Source of the DNA: Galeruca laticollis
Taxonomy: Eukaryota; Arthropoda; Insecta; Coleoptera; Chrysomelidae
NCBI GenBank assembly: GCA_963921935.1
Contig: OY998176.1
Location: 90,894,910 to 90,958,909 of the forward strand
DNA length: 64,000 bases
Direction: 5' to 3'
A program made the translations under genes and the position numbers. Positions 10,489 to 23,409 of this stretch are shown one piece after another. The notes under the pieces are model-generated. The model did not search any database. It had not been told where the DNA came from and saw only the letters and a program-made list of their open reading frames with translations. Numbering within the stretch: position 1 is the first letter of the stretch; each line of letters begins with the position of its first letter.

Positions 10489-11584
10489 ATGTTGTATATC
10501 AAATTTAAAATCTTTTTCGAACTTACGGAAATTTTAGAAGATCATAAAAAAAATGATTGACGCAGAACTCCAACAACATTTACGTTTGACGAGGTCTGCT
10601 TATAATGATTTATTTAACAAAATTACCCATTTGCTGAAAAGCAACAACACATTCAAAGAAAACATTGATCCTAGTTTACAGCTACTATCAACTCTTTGGA
10701 TTTTGAGCACTCCAGATAGCTATAGGTAAAGTAGGAAAAATTAATAAATTATGAAATATTTACATTGATTTTATTTTGCAGAAGCATTGCAAGCAGGATT
10801 GATATGGCAAAACCCTCTCTGTTTGTGTCAATAGAGATAGTAATCGATGCAATTATTTCTATTACCGACAAAGTTTTGAAATGGCTAACACTGGAAGGAA
10901 GAACTCAAAGTGAGGAACAGTTCTATTCTATGTGTCAATTCCATGGTTGTATTGGAGCAATCGATGGAACATACATTCCCATAAAAGCACGTCATGAACA
11001 TCCAGAGGCATACATACATAAAAAATGTTTTTATGGTGTAGCTTTACAAGCCATTTGTGATAGCAAAAGAAAGTTTTTAGACATTTTCTGTGGTTATCGC
11101 AGCAGTGTTAGTGATATTCGAATTTTTAGGAATTCAACCATATTTAAAAACTTCATAAGACAAAAGATGTCTATTTTCATTCAAGCTCTTTCATAATCGG
11201 AGATAAAGCATATCCAGTATATGATTGGTGTATTGCACCTTATAGAGATAGGGGATATCTCCATCTTTATCAAGTTAGATTCAATACCCAACTTGCTAAA
11301 GCCAGGCAAGTTATTGAGAGGGCATTTTGTCTGTTATTTGGAAGATTCAGAAAAAGAAAATATTTAGACATAAATCGTACAAATGTAATTTCCCAAGTTG
11401 TTCAAACTGCATGGGTTCTACGCAACATATGTTTAATGTTCAACGATGATGAGGCAAATTATGAAGAAGAGGACAATTAGTTATGCGTGAAGTCAATGCA
11501 ATAGTGAATGACATCCAAAATTTTGAAGAAATGGAGAATGAAGGAACTGGACTTAGAGAAGAAATAGCAAATAATTTTAATTAA
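10489..11584 (+). pseudogene. PIF/Harbinger transposase with a 56-nt intron
   Basis: Exon 1 (10489..10725) ends in the N-terminal block LLSTLWILSTPDSYR. The intron 10726..10781 has GTAAAG and TTTTGCAG borders and restores the codon for Arg. Exon 2 carries CIGAIDGTYIPIK (first catalytic Asp), GYRSSVSDIRIFRNS (second Asp), GDKAYPVYDW and KARQVIERAF (third acidic residue, Glu). These are the DDE nuclease marks of PIF/Harbinger. A frameshift near 11160 and another near 11475 break the frame; a C-terminal acidic segment ends at 11584. The ATG at 10489 is the first in frame after a stop. The accessory Myb-like gene of such elements was not seen nearby. Confidence 0.82.
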
Positions 11585-12717
11585 TCTAGTTTTGTAGTTT
11601 TTGGTTAAGTAAGTTAAACCTATTTGTTTTATTTATTTTGTTATTTTGAAGCCAGTTAGAACATTTGTTTCTTTTTTTCTGCATTTTATTTCCTGATCTT
11701 AGTGTATGGTGGTGTTCCTATTGAATGCATAAGTATTCCATAATAAGCTACATCTAGATGACAAATAAATACCTGAAATATTTTTACTTATAATCTCTTT
11801 AGATCTTTAACTATTCCATTGTATTTGAAATAGTTCTATTTTTTTTACTTTCCCTTTGCCCTAGTAAAAAAAGTAGGAATCGGTATTAAATAAATGTATT
11901 ACTTCTTACTATAGGTATTAGAAAGAAAACATCATAAAATGAATCGTACAATTTTCGTTCCTTCAGAGCACACCCAAATTTATCATAAAAATATGAAAAA
12001 ATTTTTCTACGACCATAAAGAAAAATGTACATTTCAAGTGCGTCTTCGATTAAGGAACCTACCACATTGTAATACAGACTTCCATTTCCCATGGGCTAGC
12101 TGTATCGAAATACCTATTTCATTTCCCACGACTATCATGCGCTACTAGACTGTCATTATATTAACGAATTTTTTAGTCATATATATTATAATATATGAAC
12201 GAGTCATGTTTGTTAATGTCTATCTAATAATTTGACATTTCACATCGGTGTTTACAAAATTCGTTTGTGAAGAAAATTTATAACCGAAAATGGGTCGCGA
12301 TAGTGAGGATGATTTGACATTGACATGCTGATCCAGATATGTAAACTAGCCATTGCTTCAGAAGGACATCGGTCCCTATCCTGGTACATGCAGGAGGTTA
12401 GATTACTCCTTTAAATAGACACGATAATTGATAACTTTTTCCGCAGGTGAATTATAACGATTTTTCTGCATAAAGAATTTTTATTTCCGAGTTGTCAAAT
12501 TTTTAAAATTTTGAACATCATTAGTTTCAGGACGTAGGTAGATACATGTACAAGAAGAAAAAAATATATAGGTCATTCAAAGGGCTAAGAGCCAGAATTA
12601 ATAATATCAGAGAAAAAATTCTCTAAACCATGCAACAATGACGGCAGGAACGTTTATAATAAAAATTGTTATGTAAAATATTACAGTTTTGTTCATTTAT
12701 GATGGTCGTGGAAAGAG
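11585..12717. other. Unassigned non-coding stretch
   Basis: AT-rich DNA with no protein family signal. The predicted peptide at 11939..12148 has no recognisable motif. The first part may be 3' flank of the Harbinger element. Confidence 0.4.
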
Positions 12718-12865
12718 TATAGTGTACAGTTGGCATGAAATTACCCATTTCCAACTCGTAGGTATTTGAAAATTTGTATTACTCGCTAAGCTCGTACTAC
12801 AAAATTTCATATACCTATTTGTGGGAAATGTATGTCATTTCGTGGTCATTGTACAATATACTATA
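12718..12865. repeat. Imperfect long inverted repeat (foldback / MITE-like)
   Basis: Arms of about 68 bp (12718..12785 and 12795..12865) pair imperfectly around a spacer near GCTAAGCTCG. They share segments such as GAAAT.ACCCATTTCC and AGGTAT.TGAAA. No clear target duplication was seen. Confidence 0.55.
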
Positions 12866-13344
12866 GCGTATTAGGTGAAAAATTTTGGTTTAAATCGCGA
12901 GCAAGACGATTTATTCAAATATATGATCAATATTTTTCATTAAATTTTTTACAATTTAAGGCGTAAACAATGTCCCGTATATAAATTCGCATCTGGTAAT
13001 TTTAAACATTTAGCAATTATTTTAGTCTGATTAACAATTTTGTTAATTCCGACTACTTTCTTCGAACATTTTCCTTTTTAGTAATTAACAAAAAATTGTT
13101 CTAAATCTGGTGGTCAAAGCAGAATATATTTTTTTTTAAACTCTTAAAATATACAAGAAATTACAAAGGATCTGGGTTTGTTTATCAATTAAATTAATTT
13201 GAAATTCATTTTCTAAATCTTTACATGATTTATCTATAAAATTTTCAATTTTTGACGAAGACGTACTTCATAAATTTCAAAAATGAACACTAACTGAAAT
13301 TTTATGAAAATTACTATTTATAATACAAATAGCAATAAAAATAA

Positions 13345-13432
13345 ACGGATGAAGCGGGGATTGAACCAACTATATTCTCTTCTGTATACATTTACAGACG
13401 TGCGTTAACACACTGATCCATCACGAACTTAT
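13345..13432 (-). repeat. tRNA-derived (SINE-like) sequence
   Basis: The minus strand has a box-A-like TGGATCAGTGTGTTAACGC followed about 40 nt later by a box-B-like GGTTCAATCCC, the internal Pol III promoter spacing of a tRNA. A perfect cloverleaf could not be drawn, so a tRNA-derived SINE head or decayed tRNA gene is more likely than an active tRNA. Confidence 0.4.
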
Positions 13433-14330
13433 ATGAAATGAACGCAATTTACGGTAACTTGAAATGTCAATGTCATTTTTAATATTTATCATTGTTTTTT
13501 ACATAGAATATGTTGTCCAAAGGGTTGAGAGCTTGTTTTTATTCGTTATTCCATTCATAAAAGCAGTGATAACATGTTCTGATAATATTTTAAACTCCGT
13601 TTACCAGAGATTCATATTTACTTTTTGATTTTTAAGGTAATGAAGTGTGTTATAGGTACATCTCCTTTGCGGCTAAACGAATATCTGATGGAGTAATATT
13701 TATTGATTTTTGATTCATCACTGGAATCACTTATTTTACTAAAATATTTTTCATGATAACTAAAGAAATATTTTGACAAGTTATCTTGACGTTACATTGA
13801 AATTGAAAAAAAGAAGAGTTGACGGGTACTAAATGCAAATGCTGATTGGTGAATTTCATATACATTCTAGGATGTAAATGAAATCATATGCGTTCAGTTA
13901 ACCGAAATGGCCACATTTCCATTCTGTAAATTGTGCAGAAAATGGATAATAAACATGTGGGTGTAGAAAAAAATATAAAAAGTCTCGTTGAATATTAATT
14001 TATTATTTGTGATTTTGTAAACATAACACAAACTTCTCAATCATGCATTATAAAATGTAAAGCGCATGCGGGTCAATTTCTACCGATGTGTCGACTGGGT
14101 TAAATGGTTGGACGATTGGTGAAATTTAACGTTAACAACTGAACGACCCGACTTTTCACCAGATGTTAGCATCTGATCGCATAAAACGCGTCCGACGTAG
14201 CATCTGAATGCACCCTTACATTTGACATAACCAAATGACATTTGTATTGTAACGTCAACTGACTCCCCCGATTCGAGATTCAGAGCATCAGTGCGGATGA
14301 AACTCAATGATCGACCACCACACATGCAAG
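13433..14330. other. Unassigned stretch
   Basis: No recognised gene. The less AT-rich part at 14050-14360 has a minus-strand open frame of 81 codons without a family match. It may be 5' flank or UTR of the LINE that starts near 14571. Confidence 0.35.
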
Positions 14331-14570
14331 AAATGAATCACCGGAGGCTACATTGATTCTCTTTCCGAAATATCGGAACCACACATGACCAACGTTCATC
14401 TTTAGAAATACTTTAACAAAAGTTACAACTTTTATTTTTTAGAACTGAATATCTTTTTAATAGACAGTTCGTACAATCCTGAAGAATCCATTCCAGTGTG
14501 CTGTGTATACATAAACAGAAATAGTTCTTCACCAATGAAAACCAAAATAAATGGAAAAAACATTAAAAAA

Positions 14571-14803
14571 TGGAAGGCGACACCATAGGGCCAAACATCA
14601 ATCATAACACAACATATGACGAGGAAAACACCCCTATACAATGTAGCAACAACCCATCAACGACAACGGTCCAAGCAATGATTCACAAGCCAGCAAACAT
14701 GCCTCGGGCTGATGAAATTGACGAAGAAAAAAAATTAGTTAAAGACAAATTCACATCACAGGCAATGAATGAAGGGAAGCAAATACGAGGCATGTTTTTT
14801 AAG
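14571..14803 (+). pseudogene. LINE ORF1 (Jockey-type gag), 5' part before mariner insertion
   Basis: An ATG at 14571 opens a hydrophilic frame of Asn/Thr-rich sequence ending in KLVKDKFTSQAMNEGKQ, where a mariner element begins at a TA. Sequence resembling the continuation of the same ORF1 appears on the far side (15516 onward). Joining the two parts is inference from position, orientation and the TA target. Confidence 0.5.
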
Positions 14804-15515
14804 TAAATACCGTTTTGCGATTCTGCTGCTGAAGCGCTACGGTCGGCCTTCCGCGCATGCGCGCTGGTTACCTACTTCTCTTGTCTATGCACTGATGCCA
14901 TTACAGTCTGATTCTTCATTGTATACGTTGTTTACTGAGTGTTTAAGATGCCTCCGACAATCGTGAATACCGCCGATTGTGAAGTATGTTATACGATTTC
15001 TTAGTGATAAAGGCGTGAAACCGATCGATATTCATCGTGAGGTCTGTGAAGTTTACGGACAAAACATTATGAGTTATGGAATGGTAAGGAAATGGGTGAG
15101 ACGTGGCAAGTCGAGTAAGGGTATCGTTTTGCTGCATGACAATGCCCGTCCACATGTGGCTAATCGGACCAAAGATCTTATCAAATCTTTTCAATGGGAA
15201 ACTCTAGATCATCTTCCATACAGCCCTGATCTGGCGCCCAGCGACTACCATTTGTTCCTGCACTTGAAAAAACACCTGGGCGGCCAGCGTCTTCAAGCCG
15301 ATAACGGAGTCAAAACATTTGTGATACAGTGGTTAACAAGTCAGGCGGCAGAATTTTATGGGGAGGGTATTCAAAAACTGGTGCCACGTTATGACAAGTG
15401 CCTCAATATTCAAGGAAATTATGTAGAAAAGTAGATTAAGGTACAGGCTTTAATGTAAAAATAAAATTATTGCGATATCTTTGCACGTCTTTTTTTAATT
15501 CCAAAACGGTACTTA
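14804..15515 (+). mobile_element. Internally deleted mariner element
   Basis: The ends carry similar terminal inverted repeats: left TAAATACCGTTTTGCGATT, and right the reverse complement of TAAGTACCGTTTTGGAATT. Both sit at TA dinucleotides. The element is about 0.7 kb against about 1.3 kb for a complete mariner. It lies inside the ORF1 of a Jockey-type LINE. Confidence 0.85.
14948..15434 (+). pseudogene. Mariner transposase lacking its middle
   Basis: Translation begins MPPTIVN at 14948 and shifts frame near 14980. It reads the N-terminal paired-like HTH (SDKGVKPIDIHREVCEVYG...YGMVRKWVR), then jumps without the linker and first catalytic Asp to KGIVLLHDNARPH and HLPYSPDLAPSDYHLF. The two remaining aspartates are separated by 34 residues, the D34D spacing of mariner. 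The C-terminus ends at 15434 with a normal stop. The join after WVRRGKSS marks an in-frame internal deletion, so the protein keeps DNA-binding but cannot cut. Confidence 0.88.
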
Positions 15516-16738
15516 CTCGCCTCGTAAATGCTAGGCAAATGCAACCTACAACAAATGTCTCAAAAATCCAAAATTTGAACTAAATTATAATAGAGCGAGC
15601 AGAGGTAAAAGATTCCATTCATCCGGGATTTGAACTTCCGAAAAAGTTCAACTCTTTTAATAAAATACTAAAACAAACCACAAATAACGGTTCAAAACAG
15701 CTATGATTCGTTGACCGACATGACCGATGACGACACGAGAAAAAAAAATGTGTCAACATTACAAAAAAAATACATTGTAATAAATTTGACACAACAGAAA
15801 ATTCTAAAGATGACAAGGGAATTACTATCAAGCAAGACCAAAAAAGGCAAAAATCAACATCAGCAAAGACAAAAAAAACTGCTGCAAACTGCCCACCGAT
15901 AGTTATCGTCGGCAATGTAGCTAATCACCGAGATATGGTAAATAGACTCAAGCAAGAATTAAAAGAAACATTTGGTATGTAGTATACCAATAATTCTTCC
16001 ATAGTGTTCACGAAAGCCGTCGATGACTTCGAGAAACTGAAAAAAACGCTGAGAGAAAAAAAGGTATAATTTCACACAAATACAAGGCGTGAGGAAAAAA
16101 CTGACCTTCGTACTTCGAGGACCTGCCGAGGGAATACAATTAATAGATATTAAATAAGTCTTAGAAAAAACTTACAAAATTCAAATTAAGGACATATACA
16201 GAATGACCACTGAAGGTAGACTATTATATCTAGTCGTTACCGATTCTAAAATCATAATCGATTATCTCAACAAAAACATTAAGGTAATTGAACATACTAG
16301 AATGCTATGGGAGCACCGAAGACAACATAAACCCATAATTCAGTGCCATGTCGACCAATTATGGGGAACGCAACGTCCAACTGCGGAAGGGCTACCAGAT
16401 GCCTGAAGTGTGCCGGCCCCCAGCTAACACCAGAGTGCATAAAAGAAAAAAACCACCCCAGCCAGATACGCCAACTGTAAAGGAGACCATCCAGAGAATG
16501 CGAAAATATGTCCCGAGTTTGTGAAACGAAAGATTTAGTTAGAAGAGGAAAGGTCCCTAAATCAAAAACTCAAACCCACCCCACAAAAATTCACCCTGCA
16601 CTCCTACCCAAAACAAATCTATGCACGCAAAGGAACAATAGCAATACAGAATTTCCCAGTCTCCCAACAGAAACTCACTCACAAACCACCCCTCAAAATA
16701 CGTACCCTCAAGGTGTAGGTAACAACTGTCATGATTAT
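15516..16738 (+). pseudogene. LINE ORF1 (Jockey-type gag), main part with zinc knuckles
   Basis: Several frames together read the Jockey gag order: a Lys-rich N-terminal linker, VIVGNVANHRDMVNRLKQEL (about 15903-15965), FVLRGPAEGIQLIDIK, IKDIYRMTTEGRLLYLVVTD, then CH-type knuckle segments. These include ATRCLKCAGPQLTPEC (about 16390-16435) and YANCKGDHPENAKICPEF. There are many stops and frameshifts. No ORF2 follows; the element is truncated after the gag. Confidence 0.8.
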
Positions 16739-18396
16739 TAGAAACCTAGAAGCCCAAGAAATGCTCTTTCCAATTATACCTAATTTATCCAAATCCATTT
16801 AGCCGTTTAGAAGTTACAGGCATTCAAAACAACTTTATTTTCATAGATAGAGAAAAATTGTTTTCACAAAAAAGAATAAGTTAGCATTAAAACGCAAAAA
16901 CTTTTTTGTTACATTTATTGAGGAAAATCGCAAGAAACGTAACTTTAGGTAATTCAAGATGGTGGAAACTCCCTTGCCCAGTACATCTACAAATTTTTTT
17001 ACCGTAACTCTTCACGATCATTATTTTTTGAAATACAGCCGCCTACCTCGCTTATTTTCCCACACTGTACATTTGGAATAATGAAACTATCTGTCTATCT
17101 TAAAAATTTTCCATTGTCACCTTGCTTTTATGTAATGTTTGACGGGGTCATCCTGAAAATCACCAAATACAAACAAGAGCTGCGTTGTCACTTCTCTATA
17201 CTATTATTCATTTTTAAGCTATTTAAGTTGTGTTACTTGATTCATATTTTAATCACTTCACTTATTACTTTGAATATTGTTCAGGGAAACAGACGTAAAC
17301 GCTAGTTTTCTCAACTTAAATCATCGACAATCTGAGTAAGGTAATATACCAGAAACCATGTTGATGTAGCTCGAGAGATCCTCTATCCTCGCCACTAAAC
17401 ACGAAATAATGTGTTCATAAATTGAGAACATCGTACAAATTGAGCAAGCTTGAGGTTATAATCAACAATTCTGCCATTTTGATTCCATTACCCCCACAAT
17501 TAATTCAATTTAAGGATATTGGGAAATACCAAATGCATTTGCATTCAACCAATATATTGAACTTGAATGGAACATAACAATATTCTAATAGATCTCGTAA
17601 CTTGTGGAAATTTGCATCTTGTGCTAATGCTATTAATCGTTTGTTTGCTCTACCGTTGAAAGGAACCTTGGATCGATTATTTAGTACGATACATGAAGCT
17701 CAATTTAGCAGTTATAATACGTAGACGTCACTAGAATTATGTATGTGTGTACTTCAGATTCGATAACACGGTATTGGCATTAAAATATGTAAGTAGGTTT
17801 ATGACTATATATATATTAATACATATCATCTATCTAAATTCTAAATAAAAAATTGAAATAAAGAAAATATGCATGTTTAGATGTAATACTAGTGATACAC
17901 ACTGTATTATCAATAATTTGAAAGGTTCAATATACCAATAAAATTTGACATTTAAATTTCATATGACATTACTGCAGAATAGACTTAATGACAGATAGAT
18001 TTTGAAACGATTTGAAAAACCAGAATACAGATGTCTCTATTAGCAAAATGGCACTTATAAAAAAAATAATGAAAATCTCTCTTGGTATATAAAAACGTAA
18101 ATTTGTATTTTTTTTAAAAAACAGAATTCTTGGTAACCAAAGGGGAAGAGAGTTATTTATGGAAACAGTTCACGATACAATATGGGATAAATGTTAATAA
18201 TGTTTCGGAATACTACACGTCGAGGTGAGTTTTTTTGTAATTTCAATTGTTTTTGTCCATTACAATTCACATTCTTTTAGTTTGAAAAAGTCTAACATTT
18301 AGAACGAAACGTCACAGTTGCTGTACCAATTTCATTAAAATGACATTTTAATCAGTTCAATACTGTTTTTATTTGACTAAAACCCAAGACATATTC

Positions 18397-18400
<4 letters not shown>
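16739..18400. other. Unassigned AT-rich stretch
   Basis: Nothing recognisable as a gene or repeat family was found on either strand. The predicted peptides, such as 17081..17305, lack motifs. Confidence 0.4.

Positions 18401-18482
<82 letters not shown>
18401..18482. repeat. (AT)n microsatellite, about 41 units
   Basis: Uninterrupted AT dinucleotide run. Confidence 0.98.
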
Positions 18483-18484
<2 letters not shown>

Positions 18485-18508
18485 TCGGAATTCCTAAGAT
18501 ATTGAGAG

Positions 18509-18511
<3 letters not shown>

Positions 18512-18562
<51 letters not shown>
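18512..18562. repeat. (TA)n microsatellite, about 25 units
   Basis: Dinucleotide run separated from the preceding one by about 30 bp of unique sequence (CGTCGGAATTCC...). Confidence 0.97.
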
Positions 18563-18564
<2 letters not shown>

Positions 18565-20063
18565 ATAATATCTTATATATTGTTGCACTCCAAATTAGTG
18601 GTGATACTTATTGTGATATTTTTATGTATGTTTAAACTTTATTTTTATTGGCAATTCATTGTGATATCATAATTTCATTTATTCTAATATTTTATCATAA
18701 CTACACAATCCTGTCGATTATTTTTATTTATATTTTTAATCGTCTTGTTAAAATTTTGAAATTTTAGTTTAGTTTAAATGCAAATAGTGCGTTACACCCC
18801 TGTCCTTCCTATATACCTATAAGTGGTCTCGTCAACATGTCTCATATTCGCCTGTAAAGTTGAATATCGAATGTTTTTCTATGGGAACGATCTCTATGTT
18901 AGTTGAAATGATAAAAGTTGTATTAAAGCGATAAGAAGAAGAAATTTTTACTGAATAAACCAAAGATTATATACCAACTGAATAAATGTAAAATATTAAT
19001 GAAACGAATTACATATGTTAATTTACAATAGTTTAAAAATAATGATTTCTTATACTATATGAATGTTCATGGGTTTTATATTGATGAGGTGAGTAATTGT
19101 CTTTAATAATATAATGTCTGTAAAATGTAGATCGATCTTTCTTTGTTTATTGTTAACTTTACTTTCTTTTTTAGATGTACATCTGTTAAGTAATGAACGT
19201 TCACTGACCTTTTAAGTCCTTTAATTATTGCTTATAGTCGCACTAAAATGTCTGCTTGCAGAATGTTGTAGAACGGATTGTTGAAGTCTGGATTTCTCGC
19301 CACAAAAAATATATTCGTTCGGAAATTTCAATTCGGTGAGTATTTTAATATGTAGCAACTAGTTATTAATGTCTCTTTCATCGAAATTCTTAAATTCTCT
19401 TACTTTTTGTCATATTTCAAGTATCTTCGCACATAAAAACCTCTCATCCTTCCAAAAAACCAACTTCATCTCCCTATTGTTTTTTTATCAACAAACGTTT
19501 TCCTGTCTCCCTTTCACATCTCACTAGATTCTTTCTGAATGTCTATTGTTATGCAATGTTTATTTTAAACCATAAATTTTAACTTTTAACATCGGTCTGT
19601 CAAAATTTATCAATTTACTATTACTTACTATATGATGAATAGAATAATAAATTTGATATTTACATATGTAATTCTTTGGATATATCCTTTTTAAATTACT
19701 TGTTATTTTAGATAATCCATTCATAATAATTTAATTGTAATTCCTTCCAAATATTTTTGTGGTATTCATTATTTACAATCGTGTCATTGACATTCAACTT
19801 CACAAACCGAATATGTCTCATTGAAATCATACAGCTTCAAATTTAAAATGTACTCTATTTGTTTACTAATAATTAATTTACTTTTCTCTATTTTAGATAG
19901 AAAGTCCGTTTACTATGAGTACTTTAAAAGAAATTATTATCATCGTATAAATATGTATCTACAACTACGTCTAATTTATGAAAATGTTAAAGTAAATTAA
20001 AATTATATTAGAGGAGTGCAGAATACAGGTAACTTCTTTTTGTGGTTGTCATAAAATAGTGCA

Positions 20064-20066
<3 letters not shown>
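18563..20066. other. Unassigned AT-rich stretch
   Basis: No gene or transposon signature was found on either strand. Confidence 0.4.

Positions 20067-20114
<48 letters not shown>
20067..20114. repeat. (TA)n microsatellite, 24 units
   Basis: Uninterrupted TA run. Confidence 0.97.
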
Positions 20115-20116
<2 letters not shown>

Positions 20117-21048
20117 AGGCCTAAGACATTCCCAATTTATTGTGTTTATCTATTCACGTGGCCAGTCAAAATCACTCCAATTTGTCGGAATGTTTTATAT
20201 GTAATAGAAAAAGAGATATATTTTAGTTTTGGTGAGCAGCTAGCGTTATTTTAGTTGTTATGCCACTACCTCGTATAAAACGGTTACACTAAATAAATGC
20301 GAACATGTCACTTATTTAGAATGTGCAAGGCGGTACATGTATAATAATTAAACCGAGCAAAAAACTTGATGAAGTGTTATCTTACCGGCCAATGACGAAC
20401 ACAAAAAGTGCGAAACGTACGCTAATGCTGCTAATGACAGTGATATAAAAAGATCAACTGAAAATCATATTTTTGTCACTGCTACTTCCAACCTCCAAAG
20501 TAAGTTCTCAATACCCAATAGTAATGTATAACACTTATGCTACAGTAGACATTTATCTGCCTTTAATTTATGTATTTACCTACGACCACCACTATAAGTA
20601 GTCAAAAACACACATTCGGCGATCAATGTAAGACGTCTATTACGCACGGTAAAACAAAACGCACGGCTGTGAAGTAAATTGCACATTTCCATAGCAACCA
20701 CTTAGCAACTGTCAATAGACGTAGCCATTTTATTCAAAATGTATTACTTAGATATTTGACGTTGACTTTTATTCTATATATAAATAGTACATAACATTTG
20801 GAATTATATGATAATTGGTTCCGTTTCATTAAATCCGCATCTTTTAGCTGTCTGAATGTATCTCATATAAGTAAACAATAGTATATTATACATCAAGCTC
20901 CTAAAGTGGCCCATTTAATTCCGCGGGTGGTGTTTGATTCCTGAGGGAAGGAATTAATGTCACTTTAGTCAAGAGGTGTATACGCTATTTTATGCAATCC
21001 CGGTAATTCTACATACATTTTTATTAAAAATAAATACTACTTAGGTCG
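20115..21048. other. Unassigned stretch
   Basis: No coding signature. Several TTACGCAC/CGTGCGT-type words near 20640-20670 resemble the foldback at 21229..21345 and may be related debris. Confidence 0.35.
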
Positions 21049-21149
21049 GACTTTTACGAAACTAGGCTGGGCATCGAGAGTGAACTTCTAAGAAGCTTGG
21101 CTGAGCATCGAGGAGCGACTTTTATCAAACTTGGCTGGGCATCGAGGAT
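21049..21149. repeat. Minisatellite, three units of about 34 bp
   Basis: Three imperfect head-to-tail units carry the core CTTGGCTGGGCATCGAGGA (near 21063, 21096 and 21130), each preceded by GACTTTTA-like sequence. Confidence 0.8.
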
Positions 21150-21228
21150 GTACGTTTTTACTTGTACTTTAAATACCTTAATAAGATCAAACACAAGTAC
21201 AAGTGGGTCGTAGGTAAAGTATAGAACG

Positions 21229-21345
21229 TAACTCGTGTTGTAACGTATTTTACGCACTAACGGAATTACGCACTCGCCGCCACGCGGCTTCGTGCGTAAC
21301 TTTTCCGTTCGAGGGTAAAATGCTTCTTACAACACACGTTACGTA
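21229..21345. repeat. Imperfect foldback around GCCGCCACGCGG
   Basis: Left segments GTAAC, GTGTTGTAACG, ATTTTACGC, AACGGAATTACGCAC are mirrored by GTGCGTAACTTTTCCGTT, GGTAAAAT, CTTACAACAC and GTTAC on the right. The centre is GC-rich. This has MITE-like geometry, but no target duplication was identified. Confidence 0.6.
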
Positions 21346-21485
21346 ATATACGATTATAAACGGGTTCCTCCAAATAATGCACACGGTTTTACCAGGACTG
21401 GTGGGATGCTAGATGAGCTACCAGAAATTGCGACATATTTGTATCTCTGACGAAGTCACCGGAATATTCTTTTCTTCCGATCCTT

Positions 21486-22010
21486 ATGGGGGACAATATA
21501 GGAACGCGGTATTATTTTATTCTTTCGGTAACTGCATACAATATTACACTATTGGAGCAAAAATTTCTAGTCAAGATGTACAATGATGGAATAAAATGCC
21601 ACAGAAAGCATAGTGCCATCGAAGGTGAAAAGAGGTATGTAGCAATACATACGCTGCATAACTGGAAAAATATTTTTGTCAAAGATAGATCTGAACAAGG
21701 CATACACAAGAAGAACCCATTTGTAGTCCATGAACTGAAATATTCAGATTTCATTAACTGGAGATTATTTGCGAAATATGTATTAAAAACACCAAAACTA
21801 AATACATCTGGTGAAAAAGCTGAGTGGTTGGTTGCAAATGAAATGTTTCTGAGTTGAGATAGAACATCAAGAAATAATTAAATATCGCTATGAGCACTAC
21901 GGCCCCTACTTTGAACTGATTATTTTTGGACGAAGAAGACCTCCATCAAAAGCTGCACTTTGACTCCAACAAGCTCACCTAGGTATGACTCTCATTTCTT
22001 TAGCAAAATA
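21486..22010 (+). pseudogene. Unrecognised, probably transposon-associated ORF
   Basis: A 123-codon frame (21486..21857) reads a mixed alpha/beta-looking protein with INWRLFAKYVLKTPKLNTSG and GEKAEWL. After the stop the neighbouring frame continues with YRYEHYGPYFELIIFGRRRP to about 22000. The layout resembles an uncharacterised protein type I associate with insect repeats, but I cannot name it and assign no function. Confidence 0.35.
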
Positions 22011-22530
22011 AAATGATTCACAGGAACTAAGCACTACCTACGTAAATCTTTTGAGTGGCATACTTGGTATTTATCCCTACCAGCCTCCAAATCAGTTAAT
22101 GAGAGTAATACTAAGCCCAATATTTATGGGATATTGAACTTTAATTTAGGTATTTAATCATGTTCATAATGAGCGAAGTGAATAATACGTAGTTGATGCG
22201 AATACCTTAAGGATTTTTAATTGTAATTCTATGGTAAGTGACTGAAAATAGGAGTAATTAATTACAGTAAAAGTATCTTGGTTTCTCCAAAGGGTGCAGC
22301 TACAACTTGAAATTTAGTGCGAATAAAACGTAGATACTTGCTGTAGGACGTGGTTACAACTTCTAAAGTTTGGAGCATGGTAATGTGTTATTCATTCCTC
22401 ATCATGTCTATCGTCTGGCCCCTTCTTCAATCTCATATCTCTGGGGCAATAAACAGAAAACAAGAAGTCATTGCAGCTATATTCAATATTAGAAATGTCT
22501 GTGGATATGGTGTACACACTAGATGTAAAT
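22011..22530. other. Unassigned stretch
   Basis: No recognisable coding or repeat signature. It ends at the left inverted arm of the Penelope-like element. Confidence 0.4.
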
Positions 22531-23409
22531 TGAGTGAATGAAAACGACGAATACTCAGTGTGTATTAGTTTATTAATTTCCAGCTAAGCGCTTTCGGCTA
22601 TTAAGCCATTATCAAAGCTGTCCTATGAAAAATAACAAAGTTTGTGAAATTTTGAAAAAACAATTTAAAAAAGGTTGAACTTACGTCATTTAAAAAGTAG
22701 ATATCAAAGCCATCAAGTTGATTAAGAACAATGCTCAAAGTAGAATCATTGTTATGATTAAGTCATTGGAATAAAAACATTAAAATAACCCTATTGGAAA
22801 GGTGTAAAATTATAATTTACATGATGTAAATTCATTCAAAATTAAAAAACTGAATGAAAACAGATGACAAGTTTGACGTTAAAATTACGGTGGCTAATAA
22901 GCCAACGCGCCGTAAAAACAAGTGTATGACAATACAACATATTTACAGGACGAACACTGAATCAAAAGCATGACTGAAAAGATGAAAAAATTCATGTAGT
23001 GAACTGAAAATTGTAGGGAACCCTGAATATTACATTTATTTTTAAATTTGAAAATGAAGTTAAAGATGTGAAAATAGCAAAAAATTTAAAAACTATTCAA
23101 ATTCAATTCCCAACATTCATCCAATTTAGATGAATAGCAAAATCCCCCTCATCCCTCAGCTGCATACTGAAACTAAATAAAGAGGTTAGATCCATTACCC
23201 AGCCAGTCAGGAACAAGCGTAGTAACCTAAACGTGTGAAATGCTAGATAACATAAATCAAATACTTAGTTGTAAATGCATCCATGGAGGAGCTTAAATAA
23301 TCTATTGACTAAGGTGGAAGAAATACGCTGGCAAGGTGAACCCAACAACCGACGGTCTCACATATGAATTAGATGTAATGGCATAGTGATTGTGACCTAA
23401 TGACCCAAA

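Noticed and set aside
13345..13432. Functional tRNA gene
   Set aside because: Box-like sequences are present, but the acceptor stem and standard anticodon arm cannot be formed.
14080..14325. 81-codon minus-strand gene
   Set aside because: No motif, no supporting splice or start context, and it lies in a region likely to be flank of a LINE.
18373..18672. Open frame of alternating Tyr-Ile
   Set aside because: It is only the translation of the AT microsatellite.
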